Shown here: in pieces, positions 1-6,414 of the stretch
Layout of the letters: each line of letters begins with the position of its first letter
Numbering within the stretch: the stretch's first letter is position 1
IMG/VR virus record: IMGVR_UViG_3300009093_000043
Location: 1 to 64,000 of that record
Origin: a virus
Strand: one strand, 5' to 3'
Length of the DNA stretch: 64,000 nt
The notes under the pieces: model-generated
The model's input: the letters and a program-made list of their open reading frames with translations, nothing else
Told to the model about the DNA's origin: nothing
The model's database searches: none
Program-made: the position numbers and the translations under genes

Positions 1-54
1 CCGGTCGATGTCCGGGTAGTACTGAGCGAAGCGGGCGAGGTACAGCCGGACCAT
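1..54 (-). CDS. Partial gene, N terminus only
   Basis: An ATG at 54-52 opens a reading frame that runs out of the window with no stop (begins MVRLYLARFAQYYPDIDR). An AGG-containing weak ribosome site (cctcaggtc) abuts the start, and the gene begins 16 bases after the TGA of the Tad2-like gene, as expected for the next gene of the same minus-strand unit. Only 18 residues are visible, so no function can be given. Confidence 0.5.
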   Translation of the reverse strand, partial: MVRLYLARFAQYYPDIDR

Positions 55-70
55 GACCTGAGGTTTACTC

Positions 71-325
71 TCAACGCGAGAAGACTTCCCAGTCGTCCGC
101 GAGGACATCGGTCTGGGAAGCGAGCCACGGGATCAACTGGTTGCCCACGGTCTTCATGACGAGGAACGGGAGCCATGTCCCCTCGCATGGGTTGATCTCT
201 CGGACGCGGAACTCAGGATCTGAGTAGAGGTCGACGTGGCGAACCCACATCCCCCGACCGTTCCAACCCTTTCGGGTCATGCGCTCGCCCGCCTTCATCT
301 TCTCGACCGCTTCGCCGAAGGTCAT
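71..325 (-). CDS. DUF2829 / Thoeris anti-defence 2 (Tad2)-like protein
   Basis: This 84 aa protein has the layout of the DUF2829 family: an N-terminal TFGEAVEKMKAGERMTRKGW helix with WNGRGMW (residues about 3-27), a middle stretch ending VMK, and a C-terminal PWLASQTDVLADDW box (about 66-79). Family knowledge: phage Tad2 proteins of this fold sequester the cyclic ADP-ribose-type signal of Thoeris defence in the host cytoplasm. The length is normal for the family. Whether this copy binds a Thoeris signal is inference; many DUF2829 proteins are untested. The start is an ATG after a weak GGTAGG site. The gene diverges from the plus-strand gene at 355. Confidence 0.85.
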   Translation of the reverse strand: MTFGEAVEKMKAGERMTRKGWNGRGMWVRHVDLYSDPEFRVREINPCEGTWLPFLVMKTVGNQLIPWLASQTDVLADDWEVFSR

Positions 326-341
326 GGGCTACCCTACCGAA

Positions 342-348
342 GCGTAAG
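342..348 (+). promoter_or_regulatory. GCGTAAG motif upstream of gene at 355
   Basis: GCGTAAG ends 6 bases before the ATG at 355. It could act as a weak Shine-Dalgarno (TAAGG) or as part of a recurrent phage element. Confidence 0.35.
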
Positions 349-354
349 GGCCGG

Positions 355-969
355 ATGGCCACAGGGTTCACTCAAGACGTCGAAGATCTCAACGCCAAGC
401 TGCCCGAACTGAACGAGTTCGCTTGGAGGTGCGCCCGAGCCTTCGACATCTGGTGCAAAGACAACGAAGGGGATCCGCCCCTCTCCATTCCGCGACCCGC
501 TTCGCGACGGAAGGAGTCCCTCCGTCGCCTGAAGAAAGCCGAGGCGAAGGTCAAGGCGATCAAGGCGAAGCCGGCCAAGAAGCTGGAAGCCGAGCGCGAC
601 AAGGAGTACCGAGAGCGTCTGAAAGAGGCGGAGGAGTCTCTCCAGAAGGCCCAGGAAGTCGATCGTCGCTGCGCCGAGATGAAGCGTCGGGTCAACGCCT
701 GGCGTCCTTCGAGGAAGCTCTCCGGTCTGAAGAGGTTCATGCTCGATCAGCTCGGCATGAGCCGCTCTATGGTTCATTACTACCAGCGAGAGGTGAACTT
801 CTACTCGACGCGAAGCCCGATCTCCTTCTACCGCGCTGCGCTTCTGAAAGCCGCTCGGATCGAGATCCGATTCGCCAAGAAGGATCTGCAGAGAGAGAAG
901 GAGAATTGGGGCGAGGTGAGGAACGCGTACTTCGCGGCGCTGAACGCCAGCCTTCCTCGTCCGGCCTGA
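355..969 (+). CDS. Coiled-coil protein of unknown function
   Basis: A 204 aa protein that I do not recognise. Residues about 50-115 are rich in Lys, Glu, Ala and Arg in heptad-like order (for example KAEAKVKAIKAKPAKKLEAE), predicting a long charged coiled coil. The flanking segments contain Trp, Tyr and Phe and look globular. It has no signal peptide or membrane segment. It starts at an ATG preceded by AAGGG and ends with TGA four bases before the convergent stop of the lysozyme-like gene. It is the only plus-strand gene in the first 5.9 kb. Confidence 0.75.
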   Translation: MATGFTQDVEDLNAKLPELNEFAWRCARAFDIWCKDNEGDPPLSIPRPASRRKESLRRLKKAEAKVKAIKAKPAKKLEAERDKEYRERLKEAEESLQKAQEVDRRCAEMKRRVNAWRPSRKLSGLKRFMLDQLGMSRSMVHYYQREVNFYSTRSPISFYRAALLKAARIEIRFAKKDLQREKENWGEVRNAYFAALNASLPRPA

Positions 970-973
970 ATCC

Positions 974-1909
974 TCAGAGGTCTCGGGGCATCAGCGACTT
1001 CGCCATCGGAGCCGGCCACAGGTCCGGTCTCGCCCAGACGGCGAGTCGGGTCCTGTCGTAGCGATTCGAGCCGTCGCCCGGATCGTCCATCCAGTTCCCG
1101 TACCTTCGGGTTCCGAGGCTTCGGATCAGCTTCGCGGCGGTCTTCGCGGCGTCCGGATTCGACTGTCCGCGGAGACTCATGACGATCGGGTTGAGGACGG
1201 CCTTCGCGATTCCCGGCGCGTTCACGGAGAAGGCGTGGTACACGCACATCGCGAGTTCGATCTCCGGGGGAAGACGGGAGACGGGGATCCCGATGATCGA
1301 GTCGGGAGGCGGCTGAGGCTGGCCCATGAAGTCGAAGTACATCTCGTGTTCGTCGCTGGAGTTGCCCGCTGACAGCCACGCGCTCGCGAAGTCGGACTGA
1401 GCGGCATACGTCACCGGAAGCGAGAAGAGGTTGTAGAACCTCTCCGCCCAGGCCTTCGCTCGAAGCGAATCCGGACCCGCCTTCGGAACGTTCCCTCCGG
1501 TAGCTCCGCTGAACTCCAGTCGGATCGCGGCGCCTGGGACGAGGGCTCCGGTGGCCGAGATCCGAAGCTTCCCATCCGAGGTGAGCTTCCATCCGAGGCG
1601 GGTGAACTCCGCCGCGATCGGGGCGAAAGCCTGAGTCGCCCTCGAAGAGACGGTGAAGAGGAGGGAGAAGAAGTCGCCCTGGCTGAGGTCCTTCGGGCTG
1701 ACGGAGATGTTGTGGAGGATCCCCCCGCTCATTCCGCACCCGTCGTAGCTCTGAACCGTTCCCCAGGAACCCGCTTCGAGCTGACCCGCGAGGTAGACGG
1801 CTCGGTCGACGTGCATCGCCGGGTTCACCGGCTGGTCGATTCTCGGGCCGCCACGAGCGAGGTATCCGGAGAAGTTCTTGAACTGGACCCAGCGGCTTTG
1901 AACTGGCAT
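974..1909 (-). CDS. Putative lysozyme-like endolysin
   Basis: A 311 aa protein whose residues about 40-75 contain GQLEAGSWGTVQSYDGCGMS followed by GGILHN. This resembles the catalytic-Glu region of phage muramidase-like proteins, where a Glu is followed by a YDxxGxSxG strand; Glu46 would be the candidate acid. The rest is globular with no signal peptide, so release would depend on a holin, and a holin-like gene lies at 7253. The ATG is preceded only by gtagagtcgggg. Notably it lies in frame with the upstream gene, separated by one TAG and four codons. The lytic role is an inference from motif resemblance. Confidence 0.5.
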   Translation of the reverse strand: MPVQSRWVQFKNFSGYLARGGPRIDQPVNPAMHVDRAVYLAGQLEAGSWGTVQSYDGCGMSGGILHNISVSPKDLSQGDFFSLLFTVSSRATQAFAPIAAEFTRLGWKLTSDGKLRISATGALVPGAAIRLEFSGATGGNVPKAGPDSLRAKAWAERFYNLFSLPVTYAAQSDFASAWLSAGNSSDEHEMYFDFMGQPQPPPDSIIGIPVSRLPPEIELAMCVYHAFSVNAPGIAKAVLNPIVMSLRGQSNPDAAKTAAKLIRSLGTRRYGNWMDDPGDGSNRYDRTRLAVWARPDLWPAPMAKSLMPRDL

Positions 1910-1921
1910 CCCCGACTCTAC

Positions 1922-2497
1922 CTAGGTGAGCGCTTTCCTCACCCAGGCTTTCGCGTCGGTCAGCTTCGGGAAGTCTGGTGGGGAGTTCTTTCCCGTGAAC
2001 GCTTGGTCTTCCGATTCGAGGTGGATCGTGAAGATCTTCTCACGCTGGCGAGAGGAGCCTATGAACTCGCCGTCTCCGCGAGTGATGGTTCCGACCTCGG
2101 CGCCGTTGAGGAGGATCTCGATCGTGTTCCCGCCCGCGTTGCGGAACTCGATCCCCTCACCCTTCGTCTCAGCGACGAACTGGTAGAGCCCGCGGGAGGC
2201 GGCGGGGACGATCTTCTTCAGCTTCACGAGGGCTTCGAGTCGCTTTTCGAGCGAGGGTCCCTCCATTTGGACGTAGTCGGTCCCGTCGCGCTCGGCCAAG
2301 GTTCTACGGATCTCCATCGCTGAGAAGCGCTTCTTCGGGTCCTTCTTCGCGACGTCTTCGGCTGCGCTGAGGATCTCTTCGTCCGAGAACTTCCGAGCGA
2401 CCGGAGCGCCGGCTGACTTCAGTAGGGGGAGGAGGTGCTCCCGAAGCTCAGGCTTCTCGTGAGCGAGACGAATCAATTTCGATCTCAGCGGCTTCAT
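1922..2497 (-). CDS. Winged-helix-like hypothetical protein ending in TAG
   Basis: A 191 aa protein starting MKPLRSKLIRLAHEKPELRE, a basic helical N terminus of a kind frequent at the start of large-phage proteins. Residues about 38-105 (SDEEILSAAEDVAKK through AASRGLYQFV) look like a winged helix; the C terminus is beta-rich. It overlaps the upstream gene by ATGA, indicating coupled translation. Its stop is TAG, after which the same frame continues through four codons into the lysozyme-like gene without another stop. No specific function is assigned. Confidence 0.75.
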   Translation of the reverse strand: MKPLRSKLIRLAHEKPELREHLLPLLKSAGAPVARKFSDEEILSAAEDVAKKDPKKRFSAMEIRRTLAERDGTDYVQMEGPSLEKRLEALVKLKKIVPAASRGLYQFVAETKGEGIEFRNAGGNTIEILLNGAEVGTITRGDGEFIGSSRQREKIFTIHLESEDQAFTGKNSPPDFPKLTDAKAWVRKALT

Positions 2498-2889
2498 ACT
2501 TCCCTCTTAGGCCGAGCGTTCATAGACGTGAGAGCCTCGTCGAGGTTCTTGCACACGATGATCTCTAGGGGGGAGCCTCCTGCGCGAAGACCCATGCTCA
2601 CTACAGACGCGCCCATACGGACCGTAGGCGCTGTAAGGACGGCGTAGAGCTTCCGGAGACCGTTCTTCGACTGGAGATCGGTGAATAGCTCTACGGCTCG
2701 TTGGATCGCTTCCGGTCCGTAGGAGGTCGCCTTCTCGGCGAGGACCAACCAAACCCCGGAGCCCTTGTCGTTCGCTCGGTACCCCTTCACCATCTCTTCG
2801 ATGTGGGCGCCCGAGATCCGCCCGGAGATCGTCGTCTGGACGGCCCCCAGGGCGAATACGTAACGGGTGGAGGGCGCCTCAGGGAGCAT
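2494..2889 (-). CDS. Hypothetical protein
   Basis: A 131 aa alpha/beta protein (LPEAPSTRYVFALGAVQTTI at residues 2-21, GMRAGGSPLEII-type segments near the C terminus) with no motif that I recognise. It overlaps the next gene by ATGA. GGGGAG lies directly against the ATG at 2889, which is close for a ribosome site, so the start is uncertain. It follows the gene ending at 2913 by 23 bases and probably shares its transcript. Confidence 0.7.
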   Translation of the reverse strand: MLPEAPSTRYVFALGAVQTTISGRISGAHIEEMVKGYRANDKGSGVWLVLAEKATSYGPEAIQRAVELFTDLQSKNGLRKLYAVLTAPTVRMGASVVSMGLRAGGSPLEIIVCKNLDEALTSMNARPKREV

Positions 2890-2912
2890 CTCCCCGAGGC
2901 GGTTCTATAGGG

Positions 2913-3989
2913 TTACGAGGCCTTCGGGGACAAGGTGTCTCGGACGAAGTCGAGGGCCTTCGTCATCCCTTCGAGCGAGCGTTCGAACCAGAAGTCCTCG
3001 CCCTTCCCCTTGTCTCGGAAGACGATGATCTTCACCGGAGCGATCTTCCGGCCCCATTCCAAGTCGATCGTGAAGGTCGTCTCTCCGACGACTTTCCGAT
3101 CCGCGAGGCGTCGGCAGATCCGAGAGTCGGACCCAGTGAAGTCCGCACACCAGCCCGGATAGCACTGACCGATGGAGACGGATCCCCACGACGGGTTGTA
3201 GAGGTCGTCCGACGCGACCCGCTCCTTCACAAGCAAGAAGAGAGGATCCGTATTCTTGTACTCCTCCCACTCGGCTTCCCACTTCGCTTGGGCTGCGTCG
3301 CGCTCGTCGCGTCGGGCTTGCTCCTTCGGATCGACCCACTTCTCGACGAGTACGAGCTTCAACCCCTCGGGTCGGTAGGTCGTACGAGATACCACCTCCC
3401 GGATCTCCCTGTCCTCGTCTTCTTCGTCCTCGTTGAGGCAACGGGTCTCGAAGATCGTGATCTTCCCTTCGGAGATCTCCGGATCCTTCTCGTCGTCGTA
3501 CGCGTACATCTCCTCCGGGAACTCCAACTCGGCCCATCCCTTCTCCATCGGATCCGAGAAGTCGTAGAAGCGCGTCTCGTAAGGACACGCCCAGAAGCAG
3601 CCGTTCACGACGAGGAGCTTCAGCTCCGCGTTGAATGAGTACTGGACCCAGCAGAAGCCATGTCCCTTCTTTGCCGCTTCGGGAAGGAAGTCCTTCCGCT
3701 TCCCGGTGTCGAGTTCGATCACGGTCTGGCCTTGGTAGTCCGCCCCGCAGACGAGGTAGTCGTGTCCGTTCGGGTGTCCCTCGACCCAGGCGTAGGGGAA
3801 CGAGTGGTAGTTGCGATTGACGACCGCGATCGACTCTCCTGTGTCGACGCGGGTCAGCTCTCCGATCGTGTAGTTCCAGCACCCCGGCTTCGTCGCCTTC
3901 TCCGAGACCTGAAGGACGTAACGTCCGCTCGGGCTGGTGATGGGGTCTCGCTTCTTCAATTCGACGGGGGTCTCGATCGTCTCAGTCAT
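2913..3989 (-). CDS. Beta-propeller-like hypothetical protein
   Basis: A 358 aa protein beginning MTETIETPVELKKRDPITSP. I chose the ATG at 3989 because GGAG sits about 8 bases upstream; an in-frame ATG at 4067 lies inside the upstream hairpin. The N-terminal half has repeated Trp/Tyr strand patterns (GRYVLQVSEKATKPGCWNYT, WVEGHPNGHDYLVCGADYQG, VQYSFNAELKLLVVNGCFW) like WD/Kelch-type repeats. Residues about 150-230 are acidic and possibly helical, and the end contains several Cys. I see no catalytic motif. It lies downstream of the tRNA pair, separated by a strong hairpin. Confidence 0.75.
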   Translation of the reverse strand: MTETIETPVELKKRDPITSPSGRYVLQVSEKATKPGCWNYTIGELTRVDTGESIAVVNRNYHSFPYAWVEGHPNGHDYLVCGADYQGQTVIELDTGKRKDFLPEAAKKGHGFCWVQYSFNAELKLLVVNGCFWACPYETRFYDFSDPMEKGWAELEFPEEMYAYDDEKDPEISEGKITIFETRCLNEDEEDEDREIREVVSRTTYRPEGLKLVLVEKWVDPKEQARRDERDAAQAKWEAEWEEYKNTDPLFLLVKERVASDDLYNPSWGSVSIGQCYPGWCADFTGSDSRICRRLADRKVVGETTFTIDLEWGRKIAPVKIIVFRDKGKGEDFWFERSLEGMTKALDFVRDTLSPKAS

Positions 3990-4014
3990 GTTCAGTCTCC
4001 GGTGGAAGAAATGA

Positions 4015-4062
4015 GAAAGCCCCGGAGCCCACGAAGAGAATCCTCGTAGGTCCAGGGCTTTC
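4015..4062 (-). terminator. Long hairpin between tRNA pair and downstream gene
   Basis: The outer arms GAAAGCCC and GGGCTTTC enclose an inner ACGAgGA...TCtTCGT stem. On the minus strand the hairpin is followed by TCATTTCTTCC, which is only weakly T-rich. It lies 31 bases after the tRNA at 4093-4165 and before the GGAG/ATG of the next gene. It could end the tRNA transcript, attenuate the downstream gene, or mark a processing site. Confidence 0.6.
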
Positions 4063-4092
4063 CTCAAGAAGTTGTACAGAATCTACGTCACA

Positions 4093-4165
4093 TGCCCTCG
4101 ACTGGAATCGAACCAGCCTACACGCGGGGTTAGAAGCCGCTGTTCCGCCAATGAACTACGAGGGC
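4093..4165 (-). tRNA. tRNA with canonical anticodon CUA (amber-reading), copy 1
   Basis: The cloverleaf reads on the minus strand: acceptor GCCCTCG/CGAGGGC (7 bp), D arm GTTC...GAAC, anticodon arm GCGGC-TTCTAAC-CCCGC (four pairs and one C-C mismatch next to the loop), a 6-base variable region, T arm GCTGG-TTCGATT-CCAGT, discriminator A. No CCA is encoded. In the normal 5+7+5 arm, U33 is followed by CUA and A37. A one-base shift would give UCU (Arg), but that arm cannot pair. It is processed together with the second tRNA and Pth2. The amino acid carried is not predictable from this. Confidence 0.85.
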
Positions 4166-4173
4166 TCGATCGC

Positions 4174-4180
4174 TTTACGC
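4174..4180 (-). promoter_or_regulatory. GCGTAAA motif between the two tRNAs
   Basis: On the minus strand GCGTAAA ends 8 bases before the 5' end of the tRNA at 4165. Because a tRNA has no ribosome site, this occurrence favours a transcription or processing role for the motif. It is a single short match and could be coincidence. Confidence 0.3.
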
Positions 4181-4252
4181 CGCACCCGGTAGGATTTGAA
4201 CCCACGTACGTTCGCTTTAGAAGCGACTGCCTGACCGCTAGGCTACGGGTGC
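4181..4252 (-). tRNA. tRNA with canonical anticodon CUA (amber-reading), copy 2
   Basis: The minus-strand cloverleaf has acceptor GCACCCG/CGGGTGC, D arm GCCT...AGGC, anticodon arm TCGC-TTCTAAA-GCGA (four Watson-Crick pairs, with G-A at the top), a 5-base variable region CGTAC, T arm GTGGG-TTCAAAT-CCTAC, discriminator G and no encoded CCA. The 7-base loop places C34-U35-A36 after U33 and A37 behind it, so the anticodon complements UAG. It differs from copy 1 in every stem, so it is not a recent duplicate. It starts 6 bases after the Pth2 stop codon. Confidence 0.88.
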
Positions 4253-4258
4253 TGGGAA

Positions 4259-4570
4259 TCAACTGAAAGCCAAGGGGAGATCTCGAACTAGCTTCCGCCC
4301 GGTCGGGGCGATAGCGATAGCAGCGAGAACGTTCCCCAAGTCCGGCTCCTCGAACCGGGAGACCGGAACGCCTTCTTGGACGGCTCGATCTGCGAGCGCC
4401 GAGAGGGACGTCAGGTCCTCCGTTTCGAGGAGCACGAGGGTGTTCGAAGTCGTGTACCACTCGCGGTCGATCTCGCCGAACCCGGCTCCGAACTCTCGGA
4501 GAGCGTGGCACAGCATCGCGGCGCGGAGACCGGCGGAGAGGTCGCGACGGGTCACGAGGAAGAGCTTCAT
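4259..4570 (-). CDS. Pth2-type peptidyl-tRNA hydrolase
   Basis: A 103 aa protein matching the small Pth2 family (normally about 110-120 aa): N-terminal LFLVTRRDLSAGLRAAMLCH, where the family has a strand, RxD/KxD and a GK-type helix; a central TTSNTLVLLETEDLTSLSAL; and the C-terminal EEPDLGNVLAAIAIAPTGRK loop. Pth2 cleaves peptide from stalled peptidyl-tRNA in the cytoplasm. The ATG at 4570 overlaps the upstream TGA. It is followed after 6 bases by the two CUA tRNAs, a coherent translation-related unit. The family lysine-rich nucleotide-binding helix is reduced here, so activity is probable but unproven. Confidence 0.75.
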   Translation of the reverse strand: MKLFLVTRRDLSAGLRAAMLCHALREFGAGFGEIDREWYTTSNTLVLLETEDLTSLSALADRAVQEGVPVSRFEEPDLGNVLAAIAIAPTGRKLVRDLPLAFS

Positions 4571-5055
4571 GTCGCGACCCCGAGCCTCGCGGCCAGTTCG
4601 TCGCGTTCCTTCGTGAGCCGGGCGAGACGGTTCACCTCCTGGTCGCGGAGGAGCTTCCGCGACCGTTCGGCTTCTCGTTCCGCCTTCTCCTGAGCTTCCC
4701 TCTTCGCGGCTTCGATCTTCGCCAGGACCTGGGACTCGGCTTCGGCGAAGATCGCCTTCGCCTCGTTGTGGTAGGCTTCCTCTTCGCCGTCTTCGCAGTA
4801 GACCCAAGGATCATCAACCCGTAGATCTGCCTCGAAGCCGTCGATGAGGATGCGGTGTTCCCGAGGCTCGTACTCCGAGCCCGTCTCGTGAAGCCCGCCC
4901 CTCGCGAGGGATCCCGCGAGTGAGAGAACGATTTGTTCGCGATCCTTCGACGAAAGGACTTCGAAGAGCGCTTCGGTCTCGTCCTCGCGGTGTCCGCTAC
5001 AGCGGTCGTAGTTCCAGCCGTTCTTCCGGAAGGTGATCAGGACGTAGCGGCTCAT
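4567..5055 (-). CDS. Hypothetical protein with C-terminal coiled coil
   Basis: A 162 aa protein. Residues 1-95 are globular (MSRYVLITFRKNGWNYDRC, WVYCEDGEEEAY), and about 100-158 form a charged coiled coil (AEAESQVLAKIEAAKREAQE). The ATG at 5055 follows the upstream TGA by 3 bases, and its own TGA overlaps the Pth2 ATG, so it is translated in series with Pth2. I recognise no family. Confidence 0.75.
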   Translation of the reverse strand: MSRYVLITFRKNGWNYDRCSGHREDETEALFEVLSSKDREQIVLSLAGSLARGGLHETGSEYEPREHRILIDGFEADLRVDDPWVYCEDGEEEAYHNEAKAIFAEAESQVLAKIEAAKREAQEKAEREAERSRKLLRDQEVNRLARLTKERDELAARLGVAT

Positions 5056-5058
5056 GGC

Positions 5059-5511
5059 TCAGGCCGCCTTCCGACGCGCGGCCGATCGCTCGGCTCGTTC
5101 GGCCCGAGCCTTCACGTTCGCTTCCACGAGGTGAGCCTCGAAGGCGGCCCGCTCCTCCTCGGAGGGCTTCTCGGAGAGCCAGACCAGGACGGTCTCGGCC
5201 GACTCGGAAACGACTCCTACGGCCTGCAGAGCGTCGAGGATGCCATGGGCACTCGGGGTGTTCTCGGTCTTCCGCTCGGTCACCCAGTACCGGCGTCCGC
5301 GGAGGAAGGCGTAGGCGAGACCGGTCTCCCGGATCGACTCCTTCAGGTCCGAGTTGGTCCCCCAGAAAGAGGCCAGCTGTCGGAGGCGGGTCGGTTCGCT
5401 GACGGGCGTCGCCTTCTTGTATGCGACGCGCTCACGCGTGTTCGTCTTCTTGCTTTCGACGACGGTCGAGAGCTTCTTCTTCAGTCCCAGGATCTGTTCT
5501 TTCGTTTCCAT
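5059..5511 (-). CDS. Hypothetical basic protein
   Basis: A 150 aa protein beginning METKEQILGLKKKLSTVVES, with a helical basic N terminus and an Ala/Arg/Glu-rich C terminus (VEANVKARAERAERSAARRK). GGAG lies 9 bases before the ATG at 5511. The same frame remains open upstream to an ATG at 5616 except for two TAG codons (5590-5592 and 5518-5520), so in an amber-suppressing cell the protein could carry a 35-residue extension. It probably heads the unit that ends with the tRNAs. Confidence 0.75.
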   Translation of the reverse strand: METKEQILGLKKKLSTVVESKKTNTRERVAYKKATPVSEPTRLRQLASFWGTNSDLKESIRETGLAYAFLRGRRYWVTERKTENTPSAHGILDALQAVGVVSESAETVLVWLSEKPSEEERAAFEAHLVEANVKARAERAERSAARRKAA

Positions 5512-5623
5512 TGCGGTCTACTCCATCTGAGGTTTCGGGATCGTGTTGAGACGAAACCGAGACTTCGGAGGACCGCGAGCGGAACGAATCTACAGGTGGT
5601 GGTTCACGAGCGTCATGGTAACC

Positions 5624-5630
5624 CTTACGC
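5624..5630 (-). promoter_or_regulatory. GCGTAAG motif upstream of gene at 5511
   Basis: On the minus strand GCGTAAG ends 7 bases before an ATG at 5616 that begins the UAG-containing leader frame of the gene starting at 5511. It may mark the start of the tRNA/Pth2 transcript. Confidence 0.35.
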
Positions 5631-5659
5631 TTCGAACCGGCAAGAGGGGTCGATCATTT

Positions 5660-5893
5660 TCAGTATCGAGAGATCGCTCGGAGAGCGGCTTCACTCGGTT
5701 CCTCGTTCGGACGGATCGGCTCGATCACTTCTCCGGCCCTAGGATCTATGGCCGTAACCTGGAAGCCTCGGGCTCCGCAAGAGAGAAGGAGAAGACGCGC
5801 GGGGTCTCGCGAGAGCCAGCTCTCTACCAGCCCCCACTTCTCGATCTTGATCGAGGAAGGGCGTCTCGGGATTCGGGGGTCTGAGTCGCCCAT
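5660..5893 (-). CDS. Small hypothetical protein
   Basis: A 77 aa frame with an ATG at 5893 after a weak GAGGTC site, ending in TGA. The middle (IKIEKWGLVESWLSRDPARL, then GARGFQVTAIDPRAGEV) reads like a compact alpha/beta protein rather than an antisense artefact. I know no family. It diverges from the TM-protein gene at 5950 across a 56-base spacer. Confidence 0.55.
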   Translation of the reverse strand: MGDSDPRIPRRPSSIKIEKWGLVESWLSRDPARLLLLSCGARGFQVTAIDPRAGEVIEPIRPNEEPSEAALRAISRY

Positions 5894-5917
5894 GACCTCA
5901 AATTTAGAGGCTTGGGG

Positions 5918-5924
5918 GCGTAAG
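5918..5924 (+). promoter_or_regulatory. GCGTAAG motif upstream of gene at 5950
   Basis: GCGTAAG ends 25 bases before the ATG at 5950, which has its own GAGGAG ribosome site, so here the motif is not the ribosome site. It lies in the loop of a GGCTTG...CAAGCC inverted repeat. Confidence 0.4.
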
Positions 5925-5949
5925 ACAAGCCGAATCAGAGGAGAAACCG

Positions 5950-6414
5950 ATGGATCGCGTCTTCTGGCTGTTGGCGGTGGTGGTGGGAATCCTGTTCCTG
6001 ATCGAGTACGCTCGCGTCTACCTGAAGTGGAAGAAGGAGGAGCAGTACGCCCGAGAGATGAAGAGAGACAATTCCGAGTGGGTGAAGATCGTGAAGCTTC
6101 TCGCGGAACTGAATTGGATCTCCGATTCCGGCATGAGCAAGGAGACCCCCTACACCAGACTCTGGAGGAAGGAGGAGGGAGAGATCAAGTTGGAATTGGA
6201 GGTCTCAGGTACTTGGGAGAACCCTTCGGACCTGGTTCTCTGGGCCTGGGCGATGGAGGGCGAGGAGATGTGGGACACCAGTGTCTCCGTCGACTTCGAA
6301 GACCCGACTCAGATCGTCCCATATCTCCGCGACAACCTCCAGGACCGCGTCGATCGCGTCGCGAAGGTGGTTCTGGCTACCCGGCCTTCAGGACCGGCGT
6401 CCGAAGCGGCGTAG
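5950..6414 (+). CDS. Single-TM membrane protein
   Basis: A 154 aa protein with an N-terminal hydrophobic segment at about residues 5-20 (FWLLAVVVGILFLIEY) followed by a basic stretch (LKWKKEEQYAREMKR), consistent with a membrane anchor and a cytoplasmic C-terminal domain. The acidic C-terminal half has conserved-looking Trp residues but no recognised domain. GAGGAG precedes the ATG. It ends in TAG and overlaps the convergent gene at 6377 by 38 bases. Confidence 0.75.
   Translation: MDRVFWLLAVVVGILFLIEYARVYLKWKKEEQYAREMKRDNSEWVKIVKLLAELNWISDSGMSKETPYTRLWRKEEGEIKLELEVSGTWENPSDLVLWAWAMEGEEMWDTSVSVDFEDPTQIVPYLRDNLQDRVDRVAKVVLATRPSGPASEAA

Noticed and set aside
4093-4252. Reading both tRNAs as Arg-UCU
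   Set aside because: That requires shifting the anticodon loop by one base, which breaks stem pairing in both; the canonical arm gives CUA.
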